This document shows, piece by piece, positions 1 through 8,240 of a stretch of 64,000 nucleotides of DNA. The position numbers and the translations under genes are program-made. Positions within the stretch are counted from its first letter, which is position 1. The number at the start of each line of letters is the position of its first letter. This DNA comes from CBDCCV01 sp965215025 (GTDB lineage: Bacteria > Bacteroidota > Rhodothermia > Rhodothermales > Salinibacteraceae): the NCBI GenBank assembly GCA_965215025.1, contig CBDCCV010000002.1, forward strand, positions 1,612,001 to 1,676,000, given 5' to 3'. The notes below the pieces were generated by a model that saw nothing but the letters and a program-made list of their open reading frames with translations, did no database searches and was not told where the DNA came from.

Positions 1-1364
1 ACGGCGCGCGTGCCGTTCTTCTCCTGGTAAAACTGCGTGTGGCCGCCGCGCTGCATCTCACCCACCCAGCCGGGAAGCTCGATGCCTTCCTCCTGCATGT
101 CCGAGCGCACCTGCTCGAAGCCGAGCGTGTCCCACATCTGGAACGGCCCCTGCTCCCAGCCGAAGCCCCAACGGATGGCGCGGTCCACGTCGGCGGGACT
201 GTCGGTGATCTCGCCCAGCCGGCGGGCGCTGTACCCGATGAGGTCGAGCGTCGTCTCGCGGAAGAACCGGCCCGCCCGGCCGTCGTCGTCGTAGAGCGCC
301 TGGAGCCGCGCCGGGAGGTCGCCCGCCCCTTTGATGTGGCTGATGTCTATCTGATCCTCGTCCGACAGCGCCTCGTAACCCAGCGTCTCGGGGTTGACGG
401 ACTTGATCGTGCTCCCCTCCTTTTTGTAAAAGCCCGCCTTCGTCTTGGCGCCGAGGCGGCCGTTCTCGACCAAGCGGTCCAGGAGATCGGGCGTTTGGAA
501 CGCCTCACGGCTCTCGTCTTCCGTCGCCTTTTCGTAGAGGTTGCTCGCCACGTCTTTCAAAACGTCCAGCCCAACGACGTCCGCCGTGCGGAACGTGGCC
601 GACTTCGGGTGGCCCACGAGCGTGCCCGTCAAGGTGTCGATCTCCTCGACGGAGTAGCCCTTCTCGGTGAAGTAGCGGATGGCCTGGAGCTGCGCGTAGA
701 CGCCAATGCGGTTGCCCACGAAGTACGGCACGTCGTTAGCGACGACGATGCCTTTCCCCAGGTGCAGCCGCCCGAACTGCGCCACGCGCTCGGTGACGTC
801 GGGATCGGTCGCCGGCGTGGGGATGATCTCCAGCAGCTTGAGGTAGCGTGGCGGGTTGAAGAAGTGCGTGCCCAAAAAGCGCCGCTTGAAGTTTTCAGAG
901 CGCCCCTCGGAAATCTCGTGGATGGGCAGCCCGGACGTGTTCGAGGAGATCACAGCATCCTCGCGCGCAGCCTTTTCGATGCGCGCCATCACCTCGCGCT
1001 TCACGTCCATCCGCTCCACGACAACCTCGATGATCCACTCCGCCGCGCCGACGGCCTCGTCGAAGTCCTCGTCGAAGTTGCCCAGCGTGATGCGCCCGAC
1101 GGCCTCTTCGCTAAAGAACGGATTGGGCCGCGCCTTTTTCGTCTGCTTGAACGCCCCCTCAACGATGCTATCCGGCGCCCCTTCCTTGCCGATGGCCTCG
1201 GGCGTCACGTCCAGCAGATGAACCGAGACGCCGGCGTTGGCGAGGTGCGCGGCGATCTGCGCGCCCATCGTCCCGGCGCCCAGGACCGTAGCCGTGCGGA
1301 AGGGCTTATGCGTCATCGGCGCGGCGAGGCTGAGCGCGCGCGTGTCGAGGGTCTTCGTCTCCAT
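1..1364 (-). CDS. 3-hydroxyacyl-CoA dehydrogenase, FadB/FadN type (3' end outside window)
   Basis: Beta-oxidation enzyme that oxidises L-3-hydroxyacyl-CoA to 3-oxoacyl-CoA with NAD+. Reading starts at the ATG at 1364 and about 454 codons are visible; the C-terminal part lies beyond the left edge. Long homologues of about 790 residues also carry an enoyl-CoA hydratase region there, which cannot be seen here. The NAD-binding glycine motif GAGTMGAQIA is near residues 29-38, followed by EVVVERMDVKREV, NTSGLPIHEI and THFFNPPRYLKLLEIIP, the last holding the catalytic His of the family. A second dehydrogenase domain follows (DTLTGTLVGHPKSATF). The ATG upstream of the glycine motif gives a 20-30 residue extension; an internal Met at residue 17 is an alternative start. 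Together with the acyl-CoA ligase further along the same strand it suggests a fatty-acid degradation capacity. No ribosome-binding site is obvious. Confidence 0.93.
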   Translation of the reverse strand, partial: METKTLDTRALSLAAPMTHKPFRTATVLGAGTMGAQIAAHLANAGVSVHLLDVTPEAIGKEGAPDSIVEGAFKQTKKARPNPFFSEEAVGRITLGNFDEDFDEAVGAAEWIIEVVVERMDVKREVMARIEKAAREDAVISSNTSGLPIHEISEGRSENFKRRFLGTHFFNPPRYLKLLEIIPTPATDPDVTERVAQFGRLHLGKGIVVANDVPYFVGNRIGVYAQLQAIRYFTEKGYSVEEIDTLTGTLVGHPKSATFRTADVVGLDVLKDVASNLYEKATEDESREAFQTPDLLDRLVENGRLGAKTKAGFYKKEGSTIKSVNPETLGYEALSDEDQIDISHIKGAGDLPARLQALYDDDGRAGRFFRETTLDLIGYSARRLGEITDSPADVDRAIRWGFGWEQGPFQMWDTLGFEQVRSDMQEEGIELPGWVGEMQRGGHTQFYQEKNGTRA

Positions 1365-1501
1365 GGCGGTGCAGGCGTGATTCGTAGTGGGTAGTCTGTC
1401 CGAGCGGCCAAGATTAAACCCGGGAAGCACTTTCAGGACTCGCAACTTAACGCCGTTAACCCGGAGATGCAAGCTTAGATGTGGAAGTCTCTCGGCCGCT
1501 T

Positions 1502-1864
1502 TCAAAACGGCGTGTCGCTCTCGTTCTGCCAAGGCCAATCTCCCGTCAGCTCCACCTCCAGCGTGAAGGAGAGGAACGTGCGGATGAGCACGATGATAGC
1601 TAAGACGCCCACGGTCTCGAACGTGAGGTCCACGGCGACGGTATGAATGATGTCGGCGGCGACGAGGAACTCCAGCCCGAGCAAGATGCCGCGCCCGAGG
1701 CGCTGGCGGACCTTCAGGAAGACCTTCTCAGCCCCGTCCCGCCTGAGCGACTGGACAACGGCGAAGACGACCACGTAGATCGCCACAGCCGTGATGATCC
1801 CGACGCCGAGCGCCTCGACGACCACGGCGCACCACTCCGCCAGCGGTTTTATGTTCTCAGTCAT
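1502..1864 (-). CDS. DUF1622 family membrane protein
   Basis: Small integral membrane protein of 120 residues. I start at MTENIKPLAEWCAVVVEALG because the in-frame extension upstream is Arg/Gly-rich and unlike the family. Three hydrophobic segments are visible (about residues 12-38, 58-75 and 83-102), the first with the pattern GVGIITAVAIYVVVFAVVQS. A basic loop (RRDGAEKVFLKVRQRLGRG) then leads into LLGLEFLVAADIIHTVAVD. This pattern is that of the DUF1622 family, whose function is unknown. It ends in a polar tail, WPWQNESDTPF. Neighbours on both sides are separated by more than 100 bases, so it is probably its own transcription unit. Confidence 0.85.
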   Translation of the reverse strand: MTENIKPLAEWCAVVVEALGVGIITAVAIYVVVFAVVQSLRRDGAEKVFLKVRQRLGRGILLGLEFLVAADIIHTVAVDLTFETVGVLAIIVLIRTFLSFTLEVELTGDWPWQNESDTPF

Positions 1865-2017
1865 CTGCGACCCCGCCGCATCTTTGCTGCCTTTGCTGCG
1901 CCCGTCGCCCGTTTGCGGTGCGCGGCCTCTAACGGGCCGGCCGCGCATCAGCGGCTGACAGAAGCTACGGAACGACCGGCGGTGGAAACAAGCCGTACCG
2001 GCTTCTCATGGGCGAGG

Positions 2018-2323
2018 TCATGCTCCCGTCCGCTCTCGAAGATACGCCGCGGCGCACGCCCGGATGGTGCGCCTGGCCTCCTTCACCGGCATGTAGCTCG
2101 CTTCAAACCGCCGGGTTCCGTACCGCCCTTCGCGGAAGAACCCGTGCGCCGCCCCGGCCGCCTCCGAATCGATCTCGACCGGACTTACCTCATCGTCTTC
2201 GGAGAGCGAGAACGTCCAGTGCTCATAGCGCGAGCGGAAGTAGAACGGCCGCCCCGCCACGGTGCCCTCGGCCTGAACAGGAGCCTGCCCGCCGAGCCAG
2301 TGGACCACGAGTGCGTCGCTCAT
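2018..2323 (-). CDS. hypothetical protein, coupled to the upstream small gene
   Basis: A 101-residue soluble protein that I do not recognise. It begins MSDALVVHWLGGQAPVQAEG and has a beta-rich look (RPFYFRSRYEHWTFSLS), then an alpha-helical basic C-terminus (PVKEARRTIRACAAAYLRER). Its ATG overlaps the TGA of the gene before it in an ATGA arrangement (2320-2323), so the two are very likely translated together. No signal peptide or membrane segment is seen. Its small size and coupling are compatible with a two-gene module, but nothing in the sequence identifies a toxin or antitoxin fold. Confidence 0.6.
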   Translation of the reverse strand: MSDALVVHWLGGQAPVQAEGTVAGRPFYFRSRYEHWTFSLSEDDEVSPVEIDSEAAGAAHGFFREGRYGTRRFEASYMPVKEARRTIRACAAAYLRERTGA

Positions 2324-2661
2324 CGCTCTACGAGAGAACCGAATGCTTCCAGCTCAGCCCGAACGCGCCAGCCCTCGGCCCGCGTGCATGGTCTGGCTAT
2401 GCGGCGTTCTTGGTGCGGGAAAGATCGACTTTCCTTTCGCCCTGCCAGTTTCTCACGTGCGGTTGAGACAAGCCCGCGGTAATCCGAGCGAAACGGCTCG
2501 GCGAGCACCCTTTCAAGCGCTGCCTCAAGTCGCCATAGCGCAACCGTCTCACCCTGATGTTCGATGGCGAAGGACTCGTCCTGCTCAAAACAAGCAAGCA
2601 ACTCAAACAGCACCAACGCCTCGTCCGATGAGAGGTGTATGGTGACGGACTCGCTGGACAT
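2320..2661 (-). CDS. hypothetical protein
   Basis: A 113-residue protein without a recognised family. The first 75 residues look like an ordinary folded protein: an acidic helix-rich stretch (SSDEALVLFELLACFEQDES), then ALWRLEAALERVLAEPF. The last 38 residues (from about KESRSFPHQERR) are basic and of different composition, so a frameshift near residue 75 is possible; I could not find a clearly better continuation in another frame. It overlaps the downstream gene by 4 bases. The start codon lies about 40 bases from the end of the IS200-type element, so its original promoter may have been separated from it. Confidence 0.55.
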   Translation of the reverse strand: MSSESVTIHLSSDEALVLFELLACFEQDESFAIEHQGETVALWRLEAALERVLAEPFRSDYRGLVSTAREKLAGRKESRSFPHQERRIARPCTRAEGWRVRAELEAFGSLVER

Positions 2662-2683
2662 GGCTTCTGCTAAGATATTTTGA

Positions 2684-3223
2684 TTATGTTTGTAAAATCA
2701 GGCACAAATGAACTACTCCGGGCCAAGCCCCGGAGTATCGCTGCCTTCCTGATCGTTTCCAAACAAACTCAACTGCTGCCTGTGCAGCTCTCGGTAGTGC
2801 TCCACCTGACCCTGCTTCTTGACATAGCGCTGGATGATTGACATAGCGCTGGATGACCTCTTCTGTGCCGTGGCGCCCTACCGTCGCCGCGAAGTAGCCT
2901 TCCGACCAGAACTTGCCACCCCATAGCTCTTTGCGAACCTCCGGATGCAACGCTCGCACTCGCCGCGCCGTGATGCTCTTTATCGTACGCACGATCTTCG
3001 TCAGACTGTAGCTTGGAACTGATTGCACGAGGAAGTGCACATGGTCGCGGTCGGTGCCGATCTCCAGAAACTCAATCTCATAACGCTTGGCAATCTCGAG
3101 GCAGATGTCCTTGAGCGTATAGTCCACCACTGCGTCGAAGATCACCCGGCGATACTTCGCCGGACAGACCAGATGGTAGAGCAAGATCGAGACGTTGTGG
3201 CTTTTGCGAATGTAGCGGCTCAT
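2684..3223 (-). pseudogene. tnpA: IS200-type Y1 (HUH) transposase, frameshifted by a 19-bp tandem duplication
   Basis: Y1 transposase of the REP/IS200 type that would cut and join single-stranded transposon ends through a tyrosine. The start MSRYIRKSHNVSILLYHLVC, the HUH motif in RDHVHFLVQ (about residue 63) and the region EGYFAATVGRHGTEEVIQRY with its family Tyr are all intact. Immediately after VIQRYV a 19-bp perfect tandem duplication (2819-2837 and 2838-2856) shifts the frame. The current reading then runs into an unrelated tail of about 50 residues ending at 2684. Removing one copy restores KKQGQVEHYRELHRQQ and a stop inside the right-end hairpin (TAG at 2713-2715), as in intact relatives. 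The catalytic core survives, but the C-terminal helix is lost. Confidence 0.9.
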
Positions 3224-3272
3224 ACCTGACGGTAACACCAGCCGCTTTCCGAAGCAAGCTTCGGGGTATCAG
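2705..3272 (-). mobile_element. IS200/IS605-family element, tnpA only, decayed
   Basis: A single-strand-type transposon of the IS200 group holding only a Y1 transposase gene. Subterminal hairpins mark both ends, as is usual for this family: CCGAAG/CTTCGG at 3249-3264 on the left-end side of tnpA, and a 9-bp stem TACTCCGGG/CCCGGAGTA at 2714-2737 on the right-end side. Both hairpins are preceded (minus strand) by GATAC followed by C-rich sequence, the sort of shared motif used for guide-site pairing. The element interrupts the 3' end of the gene read from 3633. Exact boundaries were not determined; the limits given are estimates from the hairpins. No tnpB is present. The transposase frame is broken, so the copy is probably immobile. 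Confidence 0.85.
2819..2856. repeat. 19-bp perfect tandem duplication inside tnpA
   Basis: Two abutting copies of the same 19-mer (2819-2837 and 2838-2856, beginning TTGACATAGCG). The length is not a multiple of three, so it frameshifts the transposase gene. It looks like a recent slippage or misrepair event because the copies are identical. Confidence 0.95.
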
Positions 3273-3633
3273 ACCCAGTACAGAATGAATAGATACCCTC
3301 GTCACCCACACTATGCACCATGTCGAGGTATTTAGCAACTACCTCGCTCATGCCGGTTAAATGAGGGGGCTTTCCTTCTGCCTTAGATAGCTGCCGGATC
3401 GTATGGCGATGAAGCATGTTCCACACCATTGCATCGCCATATGACCGACACATCTGGTTATGCAGTCCATACAGTGATCTGTCAACACGATCCGTCGCAT
3501 TGGCCTTAAGCTCTTCGGCATGCATAATTGCATCAGCAAGCTCTGTCTGGAAATTGGCTGCTGATGCGGGGCTATCGACAGAATCGAGAGTATTGAAGAG
3601 TTGGCGGCGGACTGAATCGAGGCCGTCGATCAT
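3220..3633 (-). pseudogene. unknown protein, 3' end replaced by IS200 insertion
   Basis: The reading from ATG 3633 gives 137 residues, of which about the first 120 are host sequence (MIDGLDSVRRQLFNTLDSVD, later SYGDAMVWNMLHRHTIRQLS). The last residues, from about DTPKLASESGWCYRQV, are encoded by the left end of the IS200-type element, including its hairpin, and the stop lies within the IS. The protein is helical and polar with no membrane segment; I do not recognise a family. Base composition is closer to 50% GC than the neighbours, which hints at an acquired gene. The original C-terminus is not identifiable beyond the element, so the gene is probably truncated rather than simply split. Confidence 0.55.
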
Positions 3634-3775
3634 GGTGAGTTGGCAAGGGGACGTATAACAGAGGGCCGCTCAGCCGCATGGGGCAACGACCGAGACGGTA
3701 GGACGAAGCACAGAATACGACACCGCTCGGACGAGCCGAGAACGCTGACGCCCCATGTCGGCCTGCATCGGCGGG

Positions 3776-4216
3776 TTAGGCGGTGGGAGGAATCTGCTGA
3801 TGCCAAGGCTCGCTTTTAGCGGTCATGTAATGTTTGAACACATAAGCCCAGGGCAAGGCGAGGGGGACAAGAACAATGCCTATCACGCATGCGAATAGCG
3901 TCTCGGATGCATACTGATCGAGTCCCTGGTGCTGCCACATACGCAAGGCAAAGGCGACCACCCAGATCAGCTTCCACAGCAGCTCGAAGAGAAGCACGGG
4001 GATCATCCGCAAAGGATATCGGAGGCCCACAATGCAGAGCAGCGCCAGCGCGCCAAGCAGCGCTTGGACTACAGTCCCGACGTCAGCGGTTGTATCCGAC
4101 GGAGCTACGATGCCCGGCCAGACAGTGAGCACCAGCCCCAGGGCGATGAACAGATACATGGCGCGGAGCAGCCAAAGGCGCAGGGTGCTGATTTCCGAGA
4201 GGTGGGGTGGGTTCAT
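3776..4216 (-). CDS. four-TM membrane protein of unknown function
   Basis: A 146-residue inner-membrane protein with four hydrophobic helices: about residues 13-35 (LWLLRAMYLFIALGLVLTVW), 47-66 (TVVQALLGALALLCIVGL), 70-92 (PVLLFELLWKLIWVVAFAL) and 106-128 (ETLFACVIGIVLVPLALPW). It resembles the small uncharacterised membrane proteins often annotated only as hypothetical; no catalytic motif is visible. It stands alone, with 142 bases to one neighbour and 188 to the other. Confidence 0.7.
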   Translation of the reverse strand: MNPPHLSEISTLRLWLLRAMYLFIALGLVLTVWPGIVAPSDTTADVGTVVQALLGALALLCIVGLRYPLRMIPVLLFELLWKLIWVVAFALRMWQHQGLDQYASETLFACVIGIVLVPLALPWAYVFKHYMTAKSEPWHQQIPPTA

Positions 4217-4370
4217 GCGCTGGAGTAGATGGCGGGTTGGTGCGTTCTCTCCGACGGGCTCCTCTACAGGTTGTTGCAGTTGACATGGTGCGGACGCCGC
4301 CTAACTTATGATTATCCGGAATCAGTCCGGATAGTACGCACGGCGACGATCTTATGCGCAGCACGAAAGA

Positions 4371-4418
4371 CGCTACGACGCCGTCACGCTACGACGCTGT
4401 CATACTACGACACCGTCA
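4371..4418. repeat. 3 x 16-bp tandem repeat across the fadD stop codon
   Basis: Three consecutive 16-bp units at 4371, 4387 and 4403 with consensus CGCTACGACGCCGTCA; unit 2 differs by one base and unit 3 by three. The stop codon of the acyl-CoA ligase (4405-4407) lies in the third unit, and every unit contains an in-register TAG on the minus strand. The array therefore begins in the last codons of the gene and continues downstream of it. Confidence 0.9.
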
Positions 4419-6300
4419 CGCTCTCGCCCTTGCGGCGTTCGTCGTCTTGCTGCGCGTACATCTCTTCGATCTCTTTCTCGTAGCGGTCGTGCACCTTCGA
4501 GCGCTTTACTTTCATCGTCGGCGTCAAGAGACCGCTCTCGATGGTGAGGTGGCCGGGCACCAAGGCGAAGCGCTTGATCGTGCTCCACGGGTCCATGCCT
4601 TCGTTGGCCTCGTCCACGAGGCGCTGGTAGGCGTCGATGATTTCTTTCTCCTTGATGAGCGCTTCGAGGGGCTGCTCGGCGTCGAGGTTTTTGTCGCGGG
4701 CGAGGCTGCGCAGGGCGTCCTCGTCCGGGAAGATGAGCGCGCCGCAGTACTTGTGCCCGGTGCCCACGACGACGACCTGCTCGACGAGGCGCGCGCTCGA
4801 CAGGCGGCTCTCTAAGGGTGAGGGCGTGATGTACTTGCCCGTGGAGAGCTTGAAGAGGTCTTTCTTGCGGTCGGTGATGCGCAGGAAGCCTTCGGGCGTG
4901 AACTCGCCGATGTCGCCCGTGTGGAACCAGCCGTCTTCGGTGAGCACTTCGTCCGTCTTCTCCTTGTTTTTGTAGTAACCTTGCATCACGTGCGGGCCGC
5001 GCGTGAGGATCTCTCCGTCCTCAGCGATCTTGACCTCGACGCCGGGGATCGGCTCGCCGACGGTGCCGGCGCGGTTGCGGTCCGGGCGGTTGAAGGAGAT
5101 CACCGGACTCGTCTCCGTCAGCCCGTAGCCTTGGACGAGGCGGATGCCGGCGGCGGCGAACGAGTTCGCCAGGTGCGCGTTGAGCGCCGCGCCGCCTACG
5201 GTGATGTATTTTACGCGCCCGCCTAGCGCCGCGCGCCACTTTTTGAAGACGAGCGCGTCGGCGGCGGCGGCCTGCGCTTTGTAGAGGAGACCTGGCTCCT
5301 CGCCCAGGCGGTACTGGCCGGCCAGGTCCAGCGCCCAGCTTCCGATGGCTTTCTTCGCGCCGGTGGCCTCGCCCGTCTTTTTCTGGATGCTCGCATAGAC
5401 CTTCTCGATCAGCCGCGGCACCGAGTTGAAGACGGTGGGCTGCACCTTCGGCAGGGCGCTGGTGAGCTGGTCCGGCTCGCAAAAATACACGCTGATGCCG
5501 TGCGCGAGGAAGCCGTAGTAGTCAAGCGCGCGGGCGTAGATGTGAGTCAAGGGCAGGAACGAGAGCGCCACCTCGCCGCCGGCGCCCGGATTCAAGTCCG
5601 TCAGGCAGTTGATGGAGGTGACGGCGTTGAAGGAGATGTTCTCGTGCGTGAGCATGACCCCTTTGGGCTGCCCTGTGGTGCCGCTCGTGTAGATAAGCGT
5701 CGCCAGGTCGCCGGGATCAACCTCGTCCAGGAGCGTCTTTATCTTCTCGTCGGCGTGCTCCTCGCGGCCCCGCTTGCGCAGCTCGTCCATCGAGAGTAGC
5801 TCGACGCCGTCGGGCACGCTCGGCGCATCTGTGCTGGCGCCATCTTCAGCCACGATGACGGATTTGACGTCGGGCACGTCTTTCAAGATGGGCGCGGCGT
5901 GGGCCAGCTGCTCCCTATCTGCCACGAAGAGCGCCTTCGCCTCCGAGTGCTCGATGACGTAGCGCGTCTGCTCGGCCGTCTGCGAGAGGTAGATCGGCAC
6001 GTCTACCAGCCCGGCGATGAGACAGCCCATGTCAGCGATGCAGAAGTGGACGTCGCTTTTGAGGAGGAGCGCCACCTTGTCGCCGCGCTCGAGGCCGAGT
6101 GCGCGCAGGCCAAGCGCTGTTTCTTCGGCCTGCGTGGCGAAGTCGTCGGTGGAGTACGCGCGCCAGCCGGCGCCGTCGGGCTGGTTGAAGGCGCGCGGGT
6201 TCGGGTAGCGCTTCCGGACGTCGTAGAGGAGTTCGGGCAGCGTCTTGCCGAGAACGGGATCGCCGCTGCCGGGCGGGGCGGTGTGGACGCGGTTGGACAT
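4405..6300 (-). CDS. long-chain acyl-CoA synthetase (AMP-forming)
   Basis: Activates fatty acids with ATP and CoA to acyl-CoA, in the cytoplasm or at the inner membrane. The protein has 631 residues, the usual size for FadD15-like bacterial and plant-type ligases. The ATP/AMP P-loop signature LIYTSGTTGQPKGV is at about residues 202-215, GYGLTETSPV at 391-400 and the adenylate-binding GWFHTGDIG at 457-465, with the hinge region TDRKKDLFKLSTGKYI after it. There is no signal peptide. Forty-five bases separate it from the TetR-type gene upstream on the same strand, so ligand-responsive control by that regulator is likely. The last codons run into a 16-bp tandem repeat. The substrate chain length cannot be read from sequence. 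Confidence 0.95.
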   Translation of the reverse strand: MSNRVHTAPPGSGDPVLGKTLPELLYDVRKRYPNPRAFNQPDGAGWRAYSTDDFATQAEETALGLRALGLERGDKVALLLKSDVHFCIADMGCLIAGLVDVPIYLSQTAEQTRYVIEHSEAKALFVADREQLAHAAPILKDVPDVKSVIVAEDGASTDAPSVPDGVELLSMDELRKRGREEHADEKIKTLLDEVDPGDLATLIYTSGTTGQPKGVMLTHENISFNAVTSINCLTDLNPGAGGEVALSFLPLTHIYARALDYYGFLAHGISVYFCEPDQLTSALPKVQPTVFNSVPRLIEKVYASIQKKTGEATGAKKAIGSWALDLAGQYRLGEEPGLLYKAQAAAADALVFKKWRAALGGRVKYITVGGAALNAHLANSFAAAGIRLVQGYGLTETSPVISFNRPDRNRAGTVGEPIPGVEVKIAEDGEILTRGPHVMQGYYKNKEKTDEVLTEDGWFHTGDIGEFTPEGFLRITDRKKDLFKLSTGKYITPSPLESRLSSARLVEQVVVVGTGHKYCGALIFPDEDALRSLARDKNLDAEQPLEALIKEKEIIDAYQRLVDEANEGMDPWSTIKRFALVPGHLTIESGLLTPTMKVKRSKVHDRYEKEIEEMYAQQDDERRKGESVTVS

Positions 6301-6345
6301 AGCGCAAAAGGGTTCGAGGTGAGAAAAGAAGGCCGGAGCAGCGCC

Positions 6346-6978
6346 TCAGCTTAGCGGAGAAGGCGCCGGGTCGTGCGCCCGCAGCCCGGTGACGAGCTGC
6401 CGGATGGTCGTTTCGATGAGTTCGTCTTGGTCGATGCGTACGTCTACGCGGCGGGCCAAAAGGAGCGAGACGAGGCCGTGGAGCGCCGCCCAAGCCGAGG
6501 AGGCGGCCACGCGCGGGTCTTCGACACGGAAGATGCCTCTTTCAGCGCCTTCGCGCAGCGCCTCGGCGATCACGTCGAGGTTGCGCCGCGCCCGCCTGAA
6601 CTTCTCGGCGGGGAAGCGCTCCATGTGCTCGGTGCGCAGGAGGAACATGATCTCGTAGTACTCCGGGTTTTCCAGCCCGAAGCGCACGAACGTGCGGCCG
6701 AGCGCTCTGAGCCGCTCGGTAGGGTCGTCCGGATGCGCAGTCTCGACGGCTTGCAACTCCTCGTGAAGCCGCTCCATGCCTTCTTCGATGAGGGCGTGGA
6801 TGAGGTGGTCCTTGTTCTCGAAGTGGAGGTAGATGCTCGTGGCGCTGTAGCCGATGGCGCGAGCGATCCGCCGCATCGATAGGTTCTTGTAGCCGTTCTG
6901 CACGAGCAGATGGCGCGTGGTGTCGAGGATGTGCCGCCGGAGGTCTCCCCCGTTTGGGCCGGTACGCTTTGCCGCCAT
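6346..6978 (-). CDS. TetR/AcrR family transcriptional regulator
   Basis: DNA-binding repressor of 210 residues. The N-terminal helix-turn-helix is clear (ILDTTRHLLVQNGYKNLSMR then RIARAIGYSATSIYLHFENK, about residues 16-57), and the C-terminal half is the helical ligand-binding and dimerisation domain (YYEIMFLLRTEHMERF, LHGLVSLLLARR) of the type found in acyl-CoA-responsive TetR proteins. It lies directly upstream of the acyl-CoA synthetase on the same strand, so the simplest inference is a regulator of fatty-acid use that senses acyl-CoA. No operator palindrome was identified with confidence in the 155 bases upstream. Confidence 0.93.
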   Translation of the reverse strand: MAAKRTGPNGGDLRRHILDTTRHLLVQNGYKNLSMRRIARAIGYSATSIYLHFENKDHLIHALIEEGMERLHEELQAVETAHPDDPTERLRALGRTFVRFGLENPEYYEIMFLLRTEHMERFPAEKFRRARRNLDVIAEALREGAERGIFRVEDPRVAASSAWAALHGLVSLLLARRVDVRIDQDELIETTIRQLVTGLRAHDPAPSPLS

Positions 6979-7133
6979 GTGGCCGAGGTGCTTTGGGAAA
7001 GGGCGTGTCTAGAAAGTGTAAAGACCGAGCGCGGTCAAAAGCAAGATCCGCGCGCGGCCGTCCCCATCAAAATAGAGCCGCCGCTGCCGCGTTCTGCCGC
7101 ACCCCAAACCCGCCATGTCCTGCTGCCGCGCCG

Positions 7134-8063
7134 CTACTGCTTCTTGAGCGCCACGTTGCCCATGCCCGCGCTCAAGCGCAGCGCCGGCCCGCCCTGCCCG
7201 ATGGTGCCGTTAAAGGACTTGCCCACCCACCCGTCCTCGATGTCCAGCGGGAAGTCCGTCTCGGCCGATCCCATGCTTGTCGAAGCGTTGATGCGCAGGC
7301 CCGTGACGCGCTCGGCGAGGTAGGCGGTCACGTGGCCCGCCCCGGAGGAGAGCGCGGAGGCCGCCTCGGGCTGCTGTGTGATGTAGGCCACGATGTTACC
7401 GGCGCCGGTGTGCGCCTCGACGTGCCCGCGCACGCTGCGGAGCTGCACGTTGCCCGCCCCCACGTCCACGCGCAGGCGGCCCGTGGCGCCTTCTACGTCC
7501 ACGTTCCCCGCGCCCGAGCGCACCTCCACCGCCCCGCCGATGTCGCCCAAGGCGATGTTGCCCGCGCCTGTCTCGCCCCCGACGGTGCCGTCGAGGCCAT
7601 CGATCTGCACGTTGCCTGCGCCCGTGGCGAAGTCCACGTTGTAGCGCCGCGGCACCTCTACGCGCACCTGCACGCGTAGCCCGTCGCCCTCGTCGCCGCC
7701 GCGCCACCGCTGCCAGAAGCGCTGCTCGCCATCGTAGCGCGCCTCTACGCGCACGCCGCCGCCATGCTTCTGGATCGTCACCTCGTGGCGCCTCAGGGTC
7801 TCGCGCGCCTCGGCCTCGTCGCTCGCCTTTGCCTTGCGCTCGACCACGACGCGCACCTCGTCGTCATCGCCCGATGTCACCACGATGTTGCCGCGGTCCA
7901 GATCCAGCCGCAGCGCCCCACCCGGCCGCGCGCTAAACGACCGGCGGATCACGTCCGTCACCTCGTCTGCCGAGGCGTCAGAGGTGTCGGGCGGTGAGGC
8001 CGTGGGCGCCGCGCCTGTCGCAAAGAGGAGTGCGGCTAAGAGCCAAAGGCGGGAATAAGGCAT
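7134..8063 (-). CDS. secreted DUF4097-type beta-strand repeat protein with GAGN motifs
   Basis: A 309-residue exported protein. Residues 1-22 form a signal peptide (MPYSRLWLLAALLFATGAAP). After a beta-rich N-terminal part (GGALRLDLDRGNIVVTSGDD) comes a repetitive solenoid-like region, about residues 150-305, in which GAGN or close variants recur every 18-22 residues: TGAGNVQIDG, TGAGNIALGD, SGAGNVDVEG, VGAGNVQLRS, TGAGNIVAYI, SGAGHVTAYL and AGMGNVALKK. This is the pattern of the DUF4097/putative adhesin family, whose role is unknown and which often sits near membrane-stress genes. The sequence is cleanly periodic and intact. Function cannot be stated; a cell-surface or periplasmic scaffold is plausible. 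Confidence 0.85.
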   Translation of the reverse strand: MPYSRLWLLAALLFATGAAPTASPPDTSDASADEVTDVIRRSFSARPGGALRLDLDRGNIVVTSGDDDEVRVVVERKAKASDEAEARETLRRHEVTIQKHGGGVRVEARYDGEQRFWQRWRGGDEGDGLRVQVRVEVPRRYNVDFATGAGNVQIDGLDGTVGGETGAGNIALGDIGGAVEVRSGAGNVDVEGATGRLRVDVGAGNVQLRSVRGHVEAHTGAGNIVAYITQQPEAASALSSGAGHVTAYLAERVTGLRINASTSMGSAETDFPLDIEDGWVGKSFNGTIGQGGPALRLSAGMGNVALKKQ

Positions 8064-8240
8064 AAGGCGCCGGGCAGAAGAGGGACGGAAGCGCCGGCAG
8101 AAGCAAGCGCCGGTGCGCGTGTGTACGAGAAGCGGCGCCTGTGGTTACACACGCTTTCGTCGCTGCGTCAACGTTTTCTTCTGCGTGGCGTACATCTACC
8201 TACCTGCCGCCCCATCTGCCGATTTCTTCTCCGCGCGCTC

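Noticed and set aside
39..1394. A 451-codon plus-strand frame at the left edge
   Set aside because: Antisense shadow of the 3-hydroxyacyl-CoA dehydrogenase, whose conserved motifs are all on the minus strand.
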